DNA of 64,000 nt, from assembly GCF_005233875.1 (NCBI RefSeq), contig NZ_SZPZ01000005.1:496001-560000 (forward strand), in the 5' to 3' direction. The position numbers and the translations under genes are program-made. The notes below the pieces were generated by a model. That model saw only the letters and a list, made by a program, of their open reading frames with translations, did no database searches and was not told where the DNA came from. This DNA comes from Kribbella jiaozuonensis. GTDB taxonomy: Bacteria; Actinomycetota; Actinomycetes; Propionibacteriales; Kribbellaceae. Of the stretch, positions 24,904-32,698 are shown piece after piece. Within the stretch, counting starts at the first letter, position 1, and the number at the start of each line of letters is the position of its first letter.

Positions 24904-26118
24904 GTGGCTTTGGAGACGTCGCCGGAAGCACCCGCGGCCGTTCGCACGATTGCGAACGGGATTGCCGGCTGGATCAACCAGCTCGGCGCCGTGTGGGTCG
25001 AGGGGCAGCTGACGGACGTCTCGATCGGGCGCGGTACGACGACGGTTTTCGGGACGCTGCGGGACACGGACGCGGATATCTCGCTCCGGTTCACCTGCAA
25101 TCGACGGGTTTTCGAGACGGTCGAGGTACACGACGGCTCACGCGTGCTCGTGCACGCCAAGCCGAACTTCTTCGCCCGCCGCGGCACGCTCGCGCTCGCC
25201 GTCAGCGAGATCCGTCACGTCGGCATCGGCGAGCTGCTGGCCCGGATCGAGCGGCTGAAGCAGCTGCTCGGGGCCGAGGGGCTGTTCGAGCCGTACCGGA
25301 AGAAGAAGCTGCCGTTCCTCCCCCACACGATCGGCCTGATCTGCGGGCGCGACTCGGCGGCGGAGCGCGACGTACTCGAGAACGCGAAGCGGCGTTGGCC
25401 GGCTGTCGCGTTCCGGATCGAGTACGCGTCGGTGCAGGGTCCGTCGGCGGCCGGCGAAGTGATGACCGCGCTGCGCAAGCTGGACGCGGACGACTCGGTC
25501 GAGGTGATCGTGATCGCGCGCGGCGGCGGCTCGCTCGAGGATCTGCTGCCGTTCTCGGACGAGGGGCTGATCCGCGCCGTTTCGAAGACGAGTACGCCGG
25601 TCGTGAGCGCGATCGGGCACGAGCCGGACTCGCCGCTGCTCGACCTGGTCGCGGATCTGCGCGCGTCGACGCCGACCGACGCGGCGAAGCGGATCGTGCC
25701 CGACGTACGCGAGGAGCTCGACGGCGTACGACTGCTGCGCGAGCGCGGGCTACGGGCGATCACGTCGTGGCTGGATCGCGAGACGCACGCGCTGGCGGCG
25801 ATCCGTTCGCGGCCGTCCCTGGCGGCCCCTGTGACCGATCTGCAGCGACGCTCCGACGAGGTCGCGGCACTGATCGAGCGAAGTCGCCGTACGCTGACGC
25901 ATCGGCTGGATCGCGCGAGCGACGACATCGCGCACCGGTTGGCCAGCGTGCGGGCATTGTCCCCGAAGGCGACGCTGGAGCGCGGGTACTCCGTGCTGCA
26001 GCTGGCGGATGGCACCGCCGTACGGGAAGTGGCGCAGGTGGCGCCCGGTGACGTGCTCCAGGCACGCGTCACCGACGGCCGCTTCGCGGTCGAAGTCAAG
26101 TCCGAGGAGAACAAGTGA
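24904..26118 (+). CDS. xseA: Exodeoxyribonuclease VII large subunit
   Basis: 404-aa catalytic subunit of exonuclease VII, which degrades single-stranded DNA from both ends in repair and recombination. The N-terminal OB fold (VWVEGQLTDVSIGRGTTTVFGTLRD), the catalytic domain (GLICGRDSAAERDVLENAKRRWP, VIARGGGSLEDLLPFSDE, ISAIGHEPDSPLLDLVADLRASTPT-like block at residues ~230-265) and the long coiled coil are present. The GTG start is fixed by the leaderless promoter; an in-frame upstream start at 24874 would lie inside the promoter itself. It overlaps xseB by 4 nt. Confidence 0.96.
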   Translation: MALETSPEAPAAVRTIANGIAGWINQLGAVWVEGQLTDVSIGRGTTTVFGTLRDTDADISLRFTCNRRVFETVEVHDGSRVLVHAKPNFFARRGTLALAVSEIRHVGIGELLARIERLKQLLGAEGLFEPYRKKKLPFLPHTIGLICGRDSAAERDVLENAKRRWPAVAFRIEYASVQGPSAAGEVMTALRKLDADDSVEVIVIARGGGSLEDLLPFSDEGLIRAVSKTSTPVVSAIGHEPDSPLLDLVADLRASTPTDAAKRIVPDVREELDGVRLLRERGLRAITSWLDRETHALAAIRSRPSLAAPVTDLQRRSDEVAALIERSRRTLTHRLDRASDDIAHRLASVRALSPKATLERGYSVLQLADGTAVREVAQVAPGDVLQARVTDGRFAVEVKSEENK

Positions 26119-26330
26119 GCGCCGACCGACCCGAGCTGACCTACGAACAGGCCCGCGAAGAACTCGTCGAGGTAGTCCGCAAACTAGAAGCCGGCGGCAC
26201 CTCCCTCGAAGAATCCCTCGCCCTCTGGGAACGCGGCGAAGAACTGGCCACCACCTGCCAACACTGGCTCGACGGCGCCCGCGAACGCCTGACCAAGGCC
26301 CAAACCACCCACGAAGAAAAACCCAAGTAA
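26115..26330 (+). CDS. xseB: Exodeoxyribonuclease VII small subunit
   Basis: 71-aa helical subunit needed to keep exonuclease VII in its active oligomer. The family pattern LTYEQAREELVEVVRKLE...GTSLEESLALWERGEELA is clear. The GTG at 26115 overlaps the xseA stop (GTGA), giving coupled translation from the damage promoter. It converges with the TetR gene, 6 nt apart. Confidence 0.95.
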   Translation: MSADRPELTYEQAREELVEVVRKLEAGGTSLEESLALWERGEELATTCQHWLDGARERLTKAQTTHEEKPK

Positions 26331-26336
26331 CCCGCC

Positions 26337-26990
26337 CTACTCGTTGCCGTCACCAACGGCTTCGCCGACCGTCAGCACGCTGGTTGCCACCTCGCGCAGA
26401 CCGGACTTCATTCGGTCGAGGGTGAAGCCTTGGGTGCGGAGGGCGTTGTGGAGGTCGGCGGCCAGGGGGGCCAGGAGGACGTGGGCGGTGTAGTCGGCGT
26501 CGAGGGTGGGGTGGGCGGTTTCTATCAGGTGGGACAGGTGGCGGTGCCACAGGTGGTACGAGCCGATTCGGTAGCGGGCGCCGTCTGAGGCGTTTTCGCT
26601 GTCCATGAAGAGTTCTACGTGGCGGTCCAGGAGATCCAGATAGGCGTCCAGGAACGCCGTCACACGGATCAGCGGTGGTGCGCCGGGGCCCAGTGGGGGC
26701 GGGCCGGTGAGGATCTTTGCCTGGAGTTCTTGTTCGCGTTCGTCCAGGAGCGCGACCGCCAGGCCGGCGCGGTCGCCGAAGCGGCGGAAGACCGTGCCCT
26801 TTCCTACGCCTGCCTCCGCGGCGATCGCGTCGAGGGAGACGTTCTTCACCCCGTGCTCGGTGAACAGCCGGTCGGCCGCCTCCAGCACGCGCAGCCGATT
26901 GCGCCGGGCGTCCGCGCGTTCCGGGCGCGGTTCACCCACCACCGGCAGACCCCTTTGTGAAGCGGACTGCGGTCCGGTACTGTCGTTCAT
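26337..26990 (-). CDS. TetR-family transcriptional repressor
   Basis: 217-aa regulator with an N-terminal helix-turn-helix (VLEAADRLFTEHGVKNVSLDAIAAEAGVGKGTVFRRFGDR, conserved TetR pattern) and a variable ligand domain. It diverges from a flavodoxin/SMR operon. A perfect half-site pair (CGGACT-GT-AGTCCG) lies between the two starts, with a second copy inside its own first codons, so it very likely represses both itself and that operon. Ligand probably a quinone or cationic toxicant, judging by the targets. Confidence 0.88.
   Translation of the reverse strand: MNDSTGPQSASQRGLPVVGEPRPERADARRNRLRVLEAADRLFTEHGVKNVSLDAIAAEAGVGKGTVFRRFGDRAGLAVALLDEREQELQAKILTGPPPLGPGAPPLIRVTAFLDAYLDLLDRHVELFMDSENASDGARYRIGSYHLWHRHLSHLIETAHPTLDADYTAHVLLAPLAADLHNALRTQGFTLDRMKSGLREVATSVLTVGEAVGDGNE
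26963..26976. promoter_or_regulatory. Secondary TetR operator
   Basis: CGGACT-GC-GGTCCG, one mismatch from the main operator, 32 bp away from it (three helical turns) within the 5' coding end of the TetR gene. Confidence 0.6.
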
Positions 26991-26994
26991 GAGA

Positions 26995-27008
26995 CGGACT
27001 GTAGTCCG
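26995..27008. promoter_or_regulatory. Primary TetR operator
   Basis: CGGACT-GT-AGTCCG: perfect 6-bp arms with a 2-bp centre, between the divergent TetR and flavodoxin starts. Confidence 0.75.
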
Positions 27009-27030
27009 CTAAGCCCTCAGGAGGAAGCAC

Positions 27031-27636
27031 ATGAGTACGACACCCGTCACCGCGACAGTCGCGGTTGCGTACCACTCGGGATATGGACACACCGCCAAGC
27101 AGGCCGAGGCAGTGGCGGCGGGGGCCGCGTCGGTGCCGGGCACCATCGCGGAGCTCGTCCCGCTCGACGAGTTGAGCGAGGAGGTGTGGGAGCGGCTGAC
27201 CGCCGCGGACGCGATCGTCTTCGGCGCACCGACGTACATGGGCAGTCCGAGTTGGGTGTTCAAGAAGTTCGCCGAGGAGAGCGTGCGGATCTGGGCGGCC
27301 GACCTCGGCTGGCGGGACAAGATCGCCGCCGGGTTCACCAACTCCAAGGCGATGTCGGGCGACAAGCTGAACAGCCTGGTCGACCTGGCCGTGTTCGCGG
27401 CGCAGCACGGGATGATCTGGGTCGGGCTGGACATCTACCCGGGCTGGGCGGAGAGCACGGCCAGCATCGAGGACCTCAACCGCCTCGGCAGCTGGATGGG
27501 CGCGATGGCGCAGTCCGACGCGGATCTGTCAGCCGAGAAGGCCCCGCCGGCGACGGACCTTCGTACGGCGGCCGCGCTCGGCGCCCGTGTCGCGCAGGTG
27601 ACCCACCGACACCTGCGGGGAGCAGTGGCTGCCTGA
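27031..27636 (+). CDS. Flavodoxin-fold NAD(P)H:quinone oxidoreductase-like protein (WrbA-like)
   Basis: 201-aa FMN-dependent reductase. The FMN phosphate loop AYHSGYGHTAKQAE, the second loop APTYMGSPSWVFKKF and a third GWAEST region are visible. Proteins of this fold reduce quinones by two electrons and protect from redox stress. ATG 27031 follows AGGAGG. The stop overlaps the start of the SMR transporter gene (TGATG). Regulation by the divergent TetR protein is likely. Confidence 0.87.
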   Translation: MSTTPVTATVAVAYHSGYGHTAKQAEAVAAGAASVPGTIAELVPLDELSEEVWERLTAADAIVFGAPTYMGSPSWVFKKFAEESVRIWAADLGWRDKIAAGFTNSKAMSGDKLNSLVDLAVFAAQHGMIWVGLDIYPGWAESTASIEDLNRLGSWMGAMAQSDADLSAEKAPPATDLRTAAALGARVAQVTHRHLRGAVAA

Positions 27637-27956
27637 TGGCGTGGCTTGTGTTGCTGGCCGCGGCTGCGTTCGAGATCGCGTTTGCGTTGAGTTTGAAGCC
27701 GAGCGAGGGGTTCAGCCGGTTGTGGCCGACGGTCGGCGTGCTCGTGTTCGGCGTGATCTCGGTGGTGCTGCTCGCGAAGACGCTCGATCGGCTCCCGGTC
27801 GGTACGGCGTACGCGATCTGGACCGGGCTCGGATCGGTCGGGGTGGTGACGCTCGGGATCATCCTGTTCAACGAGCCCGCCACCCCGGCGCGCATCGGTT
27901 GCATCGCGCTGATCGTCGCCGGCGTCGTCGGCCTCCGCCTGGCCGGGGCGGAGTAG
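27636..27956 (+). CDS. Small multidrug resistance (SMR) family transporter
   Basis: 106-aa, four-helix inner-membrane exporter driven by the proton gradient, dimeric in the family. The start MAWLVLLAAAAFEIAFALSLKPSEGFS has the essential membrane glutamate (E13) and the GTAYAIWTGLGSVGVV segment typical of SugE/EmrE types; the exact cargo (guanidinium compounds or quaternary cations) is not predictable. It overlaps the reductase gene by 1 nt, forming a two-gene detoxification operon. Confidence 0.9.
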   Translation: MAWLVLLAAAAFEIAFALSLKPSEGFSRLWPTVGVLVFGVISVVLLAKTLDRLPVGTAYAIWTGLGSVGVVTLGIILFNEPATPARIGCIALIVAGVVGLRLAGAE

Positions 27957-27961
27957 GAGGG

Positions 27962-28618
27962 TCAGCTGGAGGCGTGGCGTCGGCGGCGCGGGTGGGTGGC
28001 CACCGGGATCGGATGCGTGTCGAGCGGCAGCTCCTCGGCGGCGGTCGTCGAGCCGGACAGCATCCCGTGGTACGACGCCCACGTCGTCGCCCGGGGCGGA
28101 ATGTTGCCGATGGCATCGACCTTTGTGACCGGGTGGGCGCCGTTGTGGATCGGGTTCCACAGGTCGGAGTCGCTGCGCAGGGCCCGGAGCTCGCCGAACA
28201 GCTCCCGCCCGAACCAGCAGGGGTAGCTCTCGCCGTCGTCGTACCGGGTGACGCCGATCGGTGTCGCCGCCTCGGCGACCAGAGACCACACGGCCGCCGA
28301 GGTGATCCCCGGCTGATCGCCGAGCAGTACGACGATGCCGTCCGCGCGCCGATCGACCGCGTCGAGCGCCGGCACGATCGACGAACTGTCGGTGTCGGAG
28401 TGCGGCGACTCGACCACGCGGACGCCGTCCAGGTCGACCCGGTCGTGGATCTGCTCGGACGCACTGCCGAGCGTCACGACCAACTGGTCGAACCCGCACT
28501 CCCGCGCGGACTCCAGCGACGAACCGAACAGAGTGCCGCCCTGGTACGCCAACAATTGCCAGGGAGCGCCGAGATGCGGTGAGCTGTTTGCGCCCAGCAA
28601 GAGGCCGGTCACGAACAT
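27962..28618 (-). CDS. MobA-like nucleotidyltransferase family protein with altered nucleotide loop
   Basis: 218-aa protein resembling molybdenum-cofactor cytidylyltransferase (MocA/MobA-like). The normal signature LAAGxGxRxGxPK is replaced by LLLGANSSPHLGAPWQLL, so the usual Arg and Lys are missing. The later VVLLGDQPGIT motif (metal-binding aspartate) and SYPCWFGRELF, NPIHNGAHPVTKVDAIGNIPP regions are kept. ATG 28618 has GGGGAG upstream; the longer frame is not conserved. No molybdoenzyme genes are nearby. It may be a diverged enzyme with another substrate. Confidence 0.7.
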   Translation of the reverse strand: MFVTGLLLGANSSPHLGAPWQLLAYQGGTLFGSSLESARECGFDQLVVTLGSASEQIHDRVDLDGVRVVESPHSDTDSSSIVPALDAVDRRADGIVVLLGDQPGITSAAVWSLVAEAATPIGVTRYDDGESYPCWFGRELFGELRALRSDSDLWNPIHNGAHPVTKVDAIGNIPPRATTWASYHGMLSGSTTAAEELPLDTHPIPVATHPRRRRHASS

Positions 28619-28751
28619 CGCCGGATCAACTCCCCGCCCGGGACGGCGTGAGCATGGTGGGCATGGCTGCTCGGGCCCTCTCGCTAGTCCCCGAGCGTCA
28701 GAAGCCGAGCTTCGATCGAACCCTCTGCCGTGGGCAGGTGTCAACGACCGT

Positions 28752-28785
28752 CCGGAAAGTGGTCGGAAATGCCCGGAAATTGGTC
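28752..28785. repeat. Two short direct repeats, period 21 bp
   Basis: CCGGAAAGTGGTC (28752-28764) and CCGGAAATTGGTC (28773-28785) differ at one base. They lie just beyond the end of the DUF4245 gene and may be a binding site spaced by two helical turns. Confidence 0.4.
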
Positions 28786-29398
28786 AGCGTAAGACGGAAG
28801 CAAACGCTTCAAGTGCGGGATAACCCGCATTTCCGGTAACGATCGTGGTGACTCCGCTACCGACCAGGACCAACGCGTTCTCGCCCTTGCGGTCGAGCAG
28901 AACCTTGCGCTGCCAGGTGACGCCGGCCAGCGTCGTCGTACCGTCGTCGGAGGTGCGGCCGAGTTTCTCGGCCTGGAATTTGCCGCCGGTGACATTGGAC
29001 TGCTCGAGCCCGACGTATTTCTTCTCGGTGGTGACGACGCCGAGGTGCCAGGTCATCGGCTCCTGCTCGGGCTTGCGGAATTCCTCGCTGGTCGCGGTCC
29101 AGCCGGCCGGCATCGGCTCCGGGCCGCGGACCCAGGGCGCGGCCGCCCGGGCGTCCTCCAGCTGCGCGGTGTACTCGACCGCCTTGGGCGTTTCGGCCGG
29201 CTTCGACCGCCAGGTGACCAGGATCAGGAACGCGACCACCACCAGGCAGATGACCAGCGCGGCCACCATGTTCCCGACGGTCTGCGACTTCGCTTTGTCC
29301 CGTCGGTACGCCTGGCGGTACTCGTTCGCCTCCGCCTGGACCTGCGCCCGCTCCCGCGCCGCAGCCTCGTTGGACGCACCCTGACCTGTCGAACTCAT
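28784..29398 (-). CDS. DUF4245 family membrane-anchored protein
   Basis: 204-aa protein with a charged cytosolic N-terminus (RERAQVQAEANEYRQAYRRDKAKSQT, probably helical), one membrane segment (MVAALVICLVVVAFLILVTW, ~43-62) and an extracytosolic domain of about 140 residues. It matches DUF4245, an actinobacterial family that characteristically lies divergent from glpX, as here. Role unknown. ATG 29398 is chosen; a GTG two codons upstream is also in frame. Confidence 0.82.
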   Translation of the reverse strand: MSSTGQGASNEAAARERAQVQAEANEYRQAYRRDKAKSQTVGNMVAALVICLVVVAFLILVTWRSKPAETPKAVEYTAQLEDARAAAPWVRGPEPMPAGWTATSEEFRKPEQEPMTWHLGVVTTEKKYVGLEQSNVTGGKFQAEKLGRTSDDGTTTLAGVTWQRKVLLDRKGENALVLVGSGVTTIVTGNAGYPALEAFASVLR

Positions 29399-29453
29399 AC
29401 GCACAGTGTCTCGCGAGGCGCAATCCGCCCGAACAGCGGCCAGGCTCGTTGGC

Positions 29454-29459
29454 TACGAT
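29454..29459 (+). promoter_or_regulatory. -10 hexamer TACGAT of glpX
   Basis: TACGAT is followed by 8 nt and the glpX ATG, giving a leaderless or near-leaderless mRNA. Confidence 0.5.
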
Positions 29460-29467
29460 CCGTTGGC

Positions 29468-30502
29468 ATGAGCGACCCGACCACGCCACCGGCCCACCTG
29501 GAGGTCGACGCGCATGCGCCTGACCGGAACCTCGCCCTCGAACTGGTCCGGGTCACCGAGGCCGCGGCGATGGCGGCGGGGCGCTGGGTCGGCCGCGGCG
29601 ACAAGAACGGCGCCGACGGCGCGGCGGTGAACGCGATGCGCACGCTGATCGGCACGGTCGGGATGAACGGCGTGGTGGTGATCGGCGAGGGCGAGAAGGA
29701 CAACGCCCCGATGCTCTTCAACGGCGAGCACGTCGGCGGCGGTGACGGGCCCGAATGCGACGTCGCCGTCGATCCGGTCGACGGTACGACGCTGGTCGCG
29801 AAGGGCATGAACAACGGCATCGCGGTGATGGCGGTCTCGGCGCGGAACTCGATGTACGACCCGTCCGCGGTCTTCTACATGGAGAAGCTCGTCGTCGGCC
29901 CGGAGGCGGCCGAGGTGGTCGACATCCGGCTCCCGGTCGCCGAGAACATCCGCCGGGTCGCGAAGGCGAAGGGTTCGACGGTCGACGACGTCACCGTCGT
30001 ACTGCTGGACCGGCCGCGGCACGACGAGCTGGCCACGCAGATCCGGGCGACCGGTGCGCGGATCAAGTTCATCTCCGACGGTGATGTGGCCGGCGCGGTC
30101 GAGGCAGCGCGGCCGGACACCGGTCTGGACATGTTGCTCGGTATCGGCGGTACGCCGGAGGGCATCATCGCCGCCTGCGCGATGAAATGCCTCGGCGGGA
30201 AGATCCAGGGCAAGCTCTGGCCGCGCGACGACGAGGAGCGGCAGAAGGCGCTCGACGCGGGCCATGACCTGGACCGCGTGCTCGACACCGACGATCTGGT
30301 CAGCGGTGACGACTGCTTCTTCGTCGCTACCGGGATCACTGACGGCGAGCTGCTCCGCGGCGTGCGGTACGGGCGGTCGACCGCGCGAACCCACTCCCTG
30401 GTGATGCGATCGCGCAGCGGGACGATCCGCAGCATCGAGAGCGAGCATCAGTTGTCCAAGCTGCGCGCGTACTCCGCCATCGACTTCGAGCACGCCCGAT
30501 GA
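29468..30502 (+). CDS. glpX: Fructose-1,6-bisphosphatase class II (GlpX)
   Basis: 344-aa gluconeogenic phosphatase converting fructose-1,6-bisphosphate to fructose-6-phosphate; in actinobacteria it is usually the only major FBPase. Metal and substrate motifs GEGEKDNAPM, VDPVDGTTLVAKG, FISDGDVAGAV and GIGGTPEGIIAACAMKCLGG are intact. The stop overlaps the next gene's ATG (ATGA), so glpX and the sugar kinase are coupled. Confidence 0.96.
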   Translation: MSDPTTPPAHLEVDAHAPDRNLALELVRVTEAAAMAAGRWVGRGDKNGADGAAVNAMRTLIGTVGMNGVVVIGEGEKDNAPMLFNGEHVGGGDGPECDVAVDPVDGTTLVAKGMNNGIAVMAVSARNSMYDPSAVFYMEKLVVGPEAAEVVDIRLPVAENIRRVAKAKGSTVDDVTVVLLDRPRHDELATQIRATGARIKFISDGDVAGAVEAARPDTGLDMLLGIGGTPEGIIAACAMKCLGGKIQGKLWPRDDEERQKALDAGHDLDRVLDTDDLVSGDDCFFVATGITDGELLRGVRYGRSTARTHSLVMRSRSGTIRSIESEHQLSKLRAYSAIDFEHAR

Positions 30503-31449
30503 GCGCACCCGTCCTCGTCATCGGCGAGGCTCTTGTCGACATCGTCGGTACCGCGGCCAAAGCCACCACCCGCAACGGGAACGGGAAGGGTAAGGCGATC
30601 CCGGGTGGGTTCGCGGCGAACGTTGCCGTCGGCCTGGCCAGGATGGGCGTGCCGACCGAGTTGGTGGCGCGGTTCGGCACCGATCAGTACGGCGACCTGC
30701 TCGGCGCGCACCTGTTCGGGAACGGGGTTCAGCTCGCTCCTGGGACGGTCGATCCGGGGTTCCGGACCAGCACCGCGACGGCGACGCTGGATGCCGACGG
30801 CGTCGCGTCGTACCAGTTCGACATGACCTGGGATCCGCCGGCGTTGTCGCTGCGGCGCGGTTGCCCGGCGATCCACACCGGGTCGATTGCGACGATGCTG
30901 GAGCCGGGTGCGACGGCGATCCACAGATTCCTGGAGTCGGTGGTCGATCAACCCGTCACGGTGACGCTTGACCCGAATGCGCGGCCGGCGATTACCCCGG
31001 ACCCGGTGGTCGCGTGGGCTGCCGTACGTCAGCTCGCCGCGCTGTCCGACCTGGTCAAGCTCAGCGACGAGGACTGTGCGTTCTTCCGGCCCGGGGTGTC
31101 ACTCGACGACATCGCCACGGAGCTGCTGGGCGAGGAGCGGACGCAGTGCGTGGTGATCACGCGCGGCGGCGAGGGCGCGATCGGCGTCGGCCGCGATGTG
31201 CGGGTCGAGGTGAAGGCGCCGGCGATCGAGGTGGTCGACACCGTCGGAGCGGGCGACTCGCTGATGGCGGCGCTCATCACCGGTCTGCTCGAGCGCGACC
31301 TGCTCGGTGAGCGGCGGCTGGCCGGGCTGACCTCCTCGGAGCTGCACGACGTCGTCGACTACGCGGTGAAGGCGGCTGCGATCACCTGCACGCGACACGG
31401 CGCGGACCCGCCGACCGCGGCTGAGCACGCTGCGCGGTGGGGCGCCTGA
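30499..31449 (+). CDS. PfkB-family carbohydrate kinase
   Basis: 316-aa ribokinase/fructokinase-fold enzyme. Blocks: VIGEALVDIVGT, the substrate loop PGGFAANVAVGLARMG, ITRGGEGAIGV and the anion hole with catalytic aspartate DTVGAGDSLMAAL. A run of basic/Gly residues (TRNGNGKGKAIPGG) precedes the sugar loop. Coupling with glpX suggests the substrate is fructose or a related hexose, but ribokinase-type substrates cannot be excluded. Confidence 0.87.
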   Translation: MSAPVLVIGEALVDIVGTAAKATTRNGNGKGKAIPGGFAANVAVGLARMGVPTELVARFGTDQYGDLLGAHLFGNGVQLAPGTVDPGFRTSTATATLDADGVASYQFDMTWDPPALSLRRGCPAIHTGSIATMLEPGATAIHRFLESVVDQPVTVTLDPNARPAITPDPVVAWAAVRQLAALSDLVKLSDEDCAFFRPGVSLDDIATELLGEERTQCVVITRGGEGAIGVGRDVRVEVKAPAIEVVDTVGAGDSLMAALITGLLERDLLGERRLAGLTSSELHDVVDYAVKAAAITCTRHGADPPTAAEHAARWGA

Positions 31450-31450
31450 T

Positions 31451-31921
31451 ATGTCGGCGGAGACGTGGACGTCCGAGCTGGAGTCCAAGGGCAGCGTGGT
31501 GTTCCTGCCGCGCCGTGGTCGGCTGGCGGTACGGCTGGCCGGGTTCGCGCTGCTGATGGTGCTGTCGGCGTGGACGAACATCGACCATCTGCGGGCTGAC
31601 GGTGTGTCCGGAGCGCTCGGCGTACTGCGGCTGACGGCGTTGGCCGCGTTCGTTTACGGTACGACGTTGACCGCGTGGCAGCTGATCACGAACCGGCCGG
31701 TGATCACGGTCGACGCCGAGGGCATCACTCGCGGCCGCAACCTGCCGTGGTCCGGGATCACCAGCATCGACGGGCCGACCGGTCTGCCGCTCGCCCGTAC
31801 GGTGCAGGTGAACCCGGCGGACCGCCGTACGCGGCCGATCTCGATCCCGCAGGACAACGTCGAGGATCTGGACGCTCTGACGCCCTGGCTGCGGTCTTTG
31901 CTGGATCAGCACCGCGGTTAG
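31451..31921 (+). CDS. PH-like domain membrane protein (paralogue 1)
   Basis: 156-aa protein with an N-terminal β-like stretch (TWTSELESKGSVVFLPRRGRLAVR), two membrane helices (~25-45 and ~58-75) and a C-terminal PH-like domain (NRPVITVDAEGITRGRNLPWSGITSIDGPT...PQDNVEDLDALTPWLRSLL). It belongs to the same family as the proteins at 35702 and 36202. It starts 1 nt after the kinase stop, so it rides on the glpX transcript. Function unknown; PH-like membrane proteins of this layout are common in actinobacteria. Confidence 0.75.
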   Translation: MSAETWTSELESKGSVVFLPRRGRLAVRLAGFALLMVLSAWTNIDHLRADGVSGALGVLRLTALAAFVYGTTLTAWQLITNRPVITVDAEGITRGRNLPWSGITSIDGPTGLPLARTVQVNPADRRTRPISIPQDNVEDLDALTPWLRSLLDQHRG

Positions 31922-32586
31922 GCGAGGCTGCTGCGGACCTTGCTGAGGTGTGCTCGGGAGCGGGCGGCGGCGAGGTCGGGGTCCTGGAGACGGATGGCTT
32001 CGGCGATCGCCGCGTGGGCGGCCTGGTCGTTCCGGTGGCGGTGTTGGTCGTCGAGCTTCAGCATGTCGATCATGGCGCGCCGGATCCGCGGGGCGAACGA
32101 GTCGAAGAGCTCCGTGAGTACGGCGTTGTGCGCGGCGACCACGACCGCGCGATGGAACGCCATGTCGGCCTCGATGTACCAGTCGTCCGGCGCGCTCAAC
32201 GCCGCCCGCTTGCGATCCGTCAACGTGTAGCGGAAGTTCTTCAGGTCTTCCGGCGTACGACGCGACGCGGCCAGCCGGGCGCCTTCGGTCTCGATCGCGA
32301 GCCGGCCCTCGAGCACGTCGGTGATGTCGGCCTTGCGCAGGACCTTGTCCCAATCCTCGGCGGCCTGTAGCGCGATCACGAACACGCCCGCGCCCTGCCG
32401 GCTCTCGAGCACGCGGCGGCCGGCGAGCTCGCGGACGGCCTCGCGGATCGTCGACCGGCCGACGCCGAGCTGCGCGGCCAGCGTGGTCTCGCCCGGAAGC
32501 TTGGCGCCGACCGTCCATTCCCCGCTCCCGATCCGCTGCAGAAGCTCCTCGGCAGCCTGCTCGGCCAGTGGGTGACGTCGAATCAT
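31918..32586 (-). CDS. GntR-family (FadR subfamily) transcriptional regulator
   Basis: 222-aa regulator with an N-terminal winged helix (GEWTVGAKLPGETTLAAQLGVGRSTIREAVRELAGRRVLESRQGAGVFV, FadR-type) and an FCD helical domain with probable metal-binding residues (EADMAFHRAVVVAAHN, and H in QAAHAAIAEAI). It is divergent from leuA; a perfect 9-bp inverted repeat lies around the leuA -35 region. A role as repressor of leuA and of itself is likely but untested; it could instead act on a distant operon. Confidence 0.87.
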   Translation of the reverse strand: MIRRHPLAEQAAEELLQRIGSGEWTVGAKLPGETTLAAQLGVGRSTIREAVRELAGRRVLESRQGAGVFVIALQAAEDWDKVLRKADITDVLEGRLAIETEGARLAASRRTPEDLKNFRYTLTDRKRAALSAPDDWYIEADMAFHRAVVVAAHNAVLTELFDSFAPRIRRAMIDMLKLDDQHRHRNDQAAHAAIAEAIRLQDPDLAAARSRAHLSKVRSSLA

Positions 32587-32600
32587 CTAGCTATTCTACG

Positions 32601-32631
32601 ACTCCTCAGGTTGTCAGCTTGTCTGAGGAGT
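32601..32631. promoter_or_regulatory. Inverted repeat overlapping the leuA promoter, candidate FadR-type operator
   Basis: ACTCCTCAG (32601-32609) and CTGAGGAGT (32623-32631) are perfect complements 13 nt apart. They enclose a possible -35 TTGTCA (32611-32616). Confidence 0.65.
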
Positions 32632-32640
32632 TGATAGCGT
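32611..32640 (+). promoter_or_regulatory. leu leader promoter
   Basis: -35 TTGTCA (32611-32616), 18-nt spacer, -10 TAGCGT (32635-32640). The start of the leader peptide follows after 7 nt, so the leader mRNA would begin at or next to its own start codon. Confidence 0.6.
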
Positions 32641-32647
32641 GCTCGGT

Positions 32648-32698
32648 ATGCGCAAGCTTCCGGGTCTCCTCCTTCTTGGCCGCCACGGCGGGAGCTGA
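32648..32698 (+). CDS. leuL: Leucine-rich leader peptide of leuA (attenuation)
   Basis: A 16-codon reading frame MRKLPGLLLLGRHGGS ends in TGA. Four consecutive leucine codons (CTC CTC CTT CTT) plus one earlier CTT mark it as a leucine leader peptide, as known for actinobacterial leuA. When charged leucyl-tRNA is scarce the ribosome would stall in the run and change folding of the downstream RNA. It appears leaderless, initiating 7 nt after the -10 hexamer. It is too short for standard gene finders. The symbol follows general usage for such peptides. Confidence 0.8.
   Translation: MRKLPGLLLLGRHGGS

Noticed and set aside
27400..28499. Minus-strand 354-aa frame across the flavodoxin and SMR genes
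   Set aside because: Antisense shadow; the real genes on the plus strand have operators, ribosome-binding sites and motifs.
32619..32640. PafBC-type promoter for the leu leader
   Set aside because: TTGTCTGAG to TAGCGT has a 7-nt rather than 8-nt gap and two wrong bases; an ordinary promoter with TTGTCA at -35 fits better.
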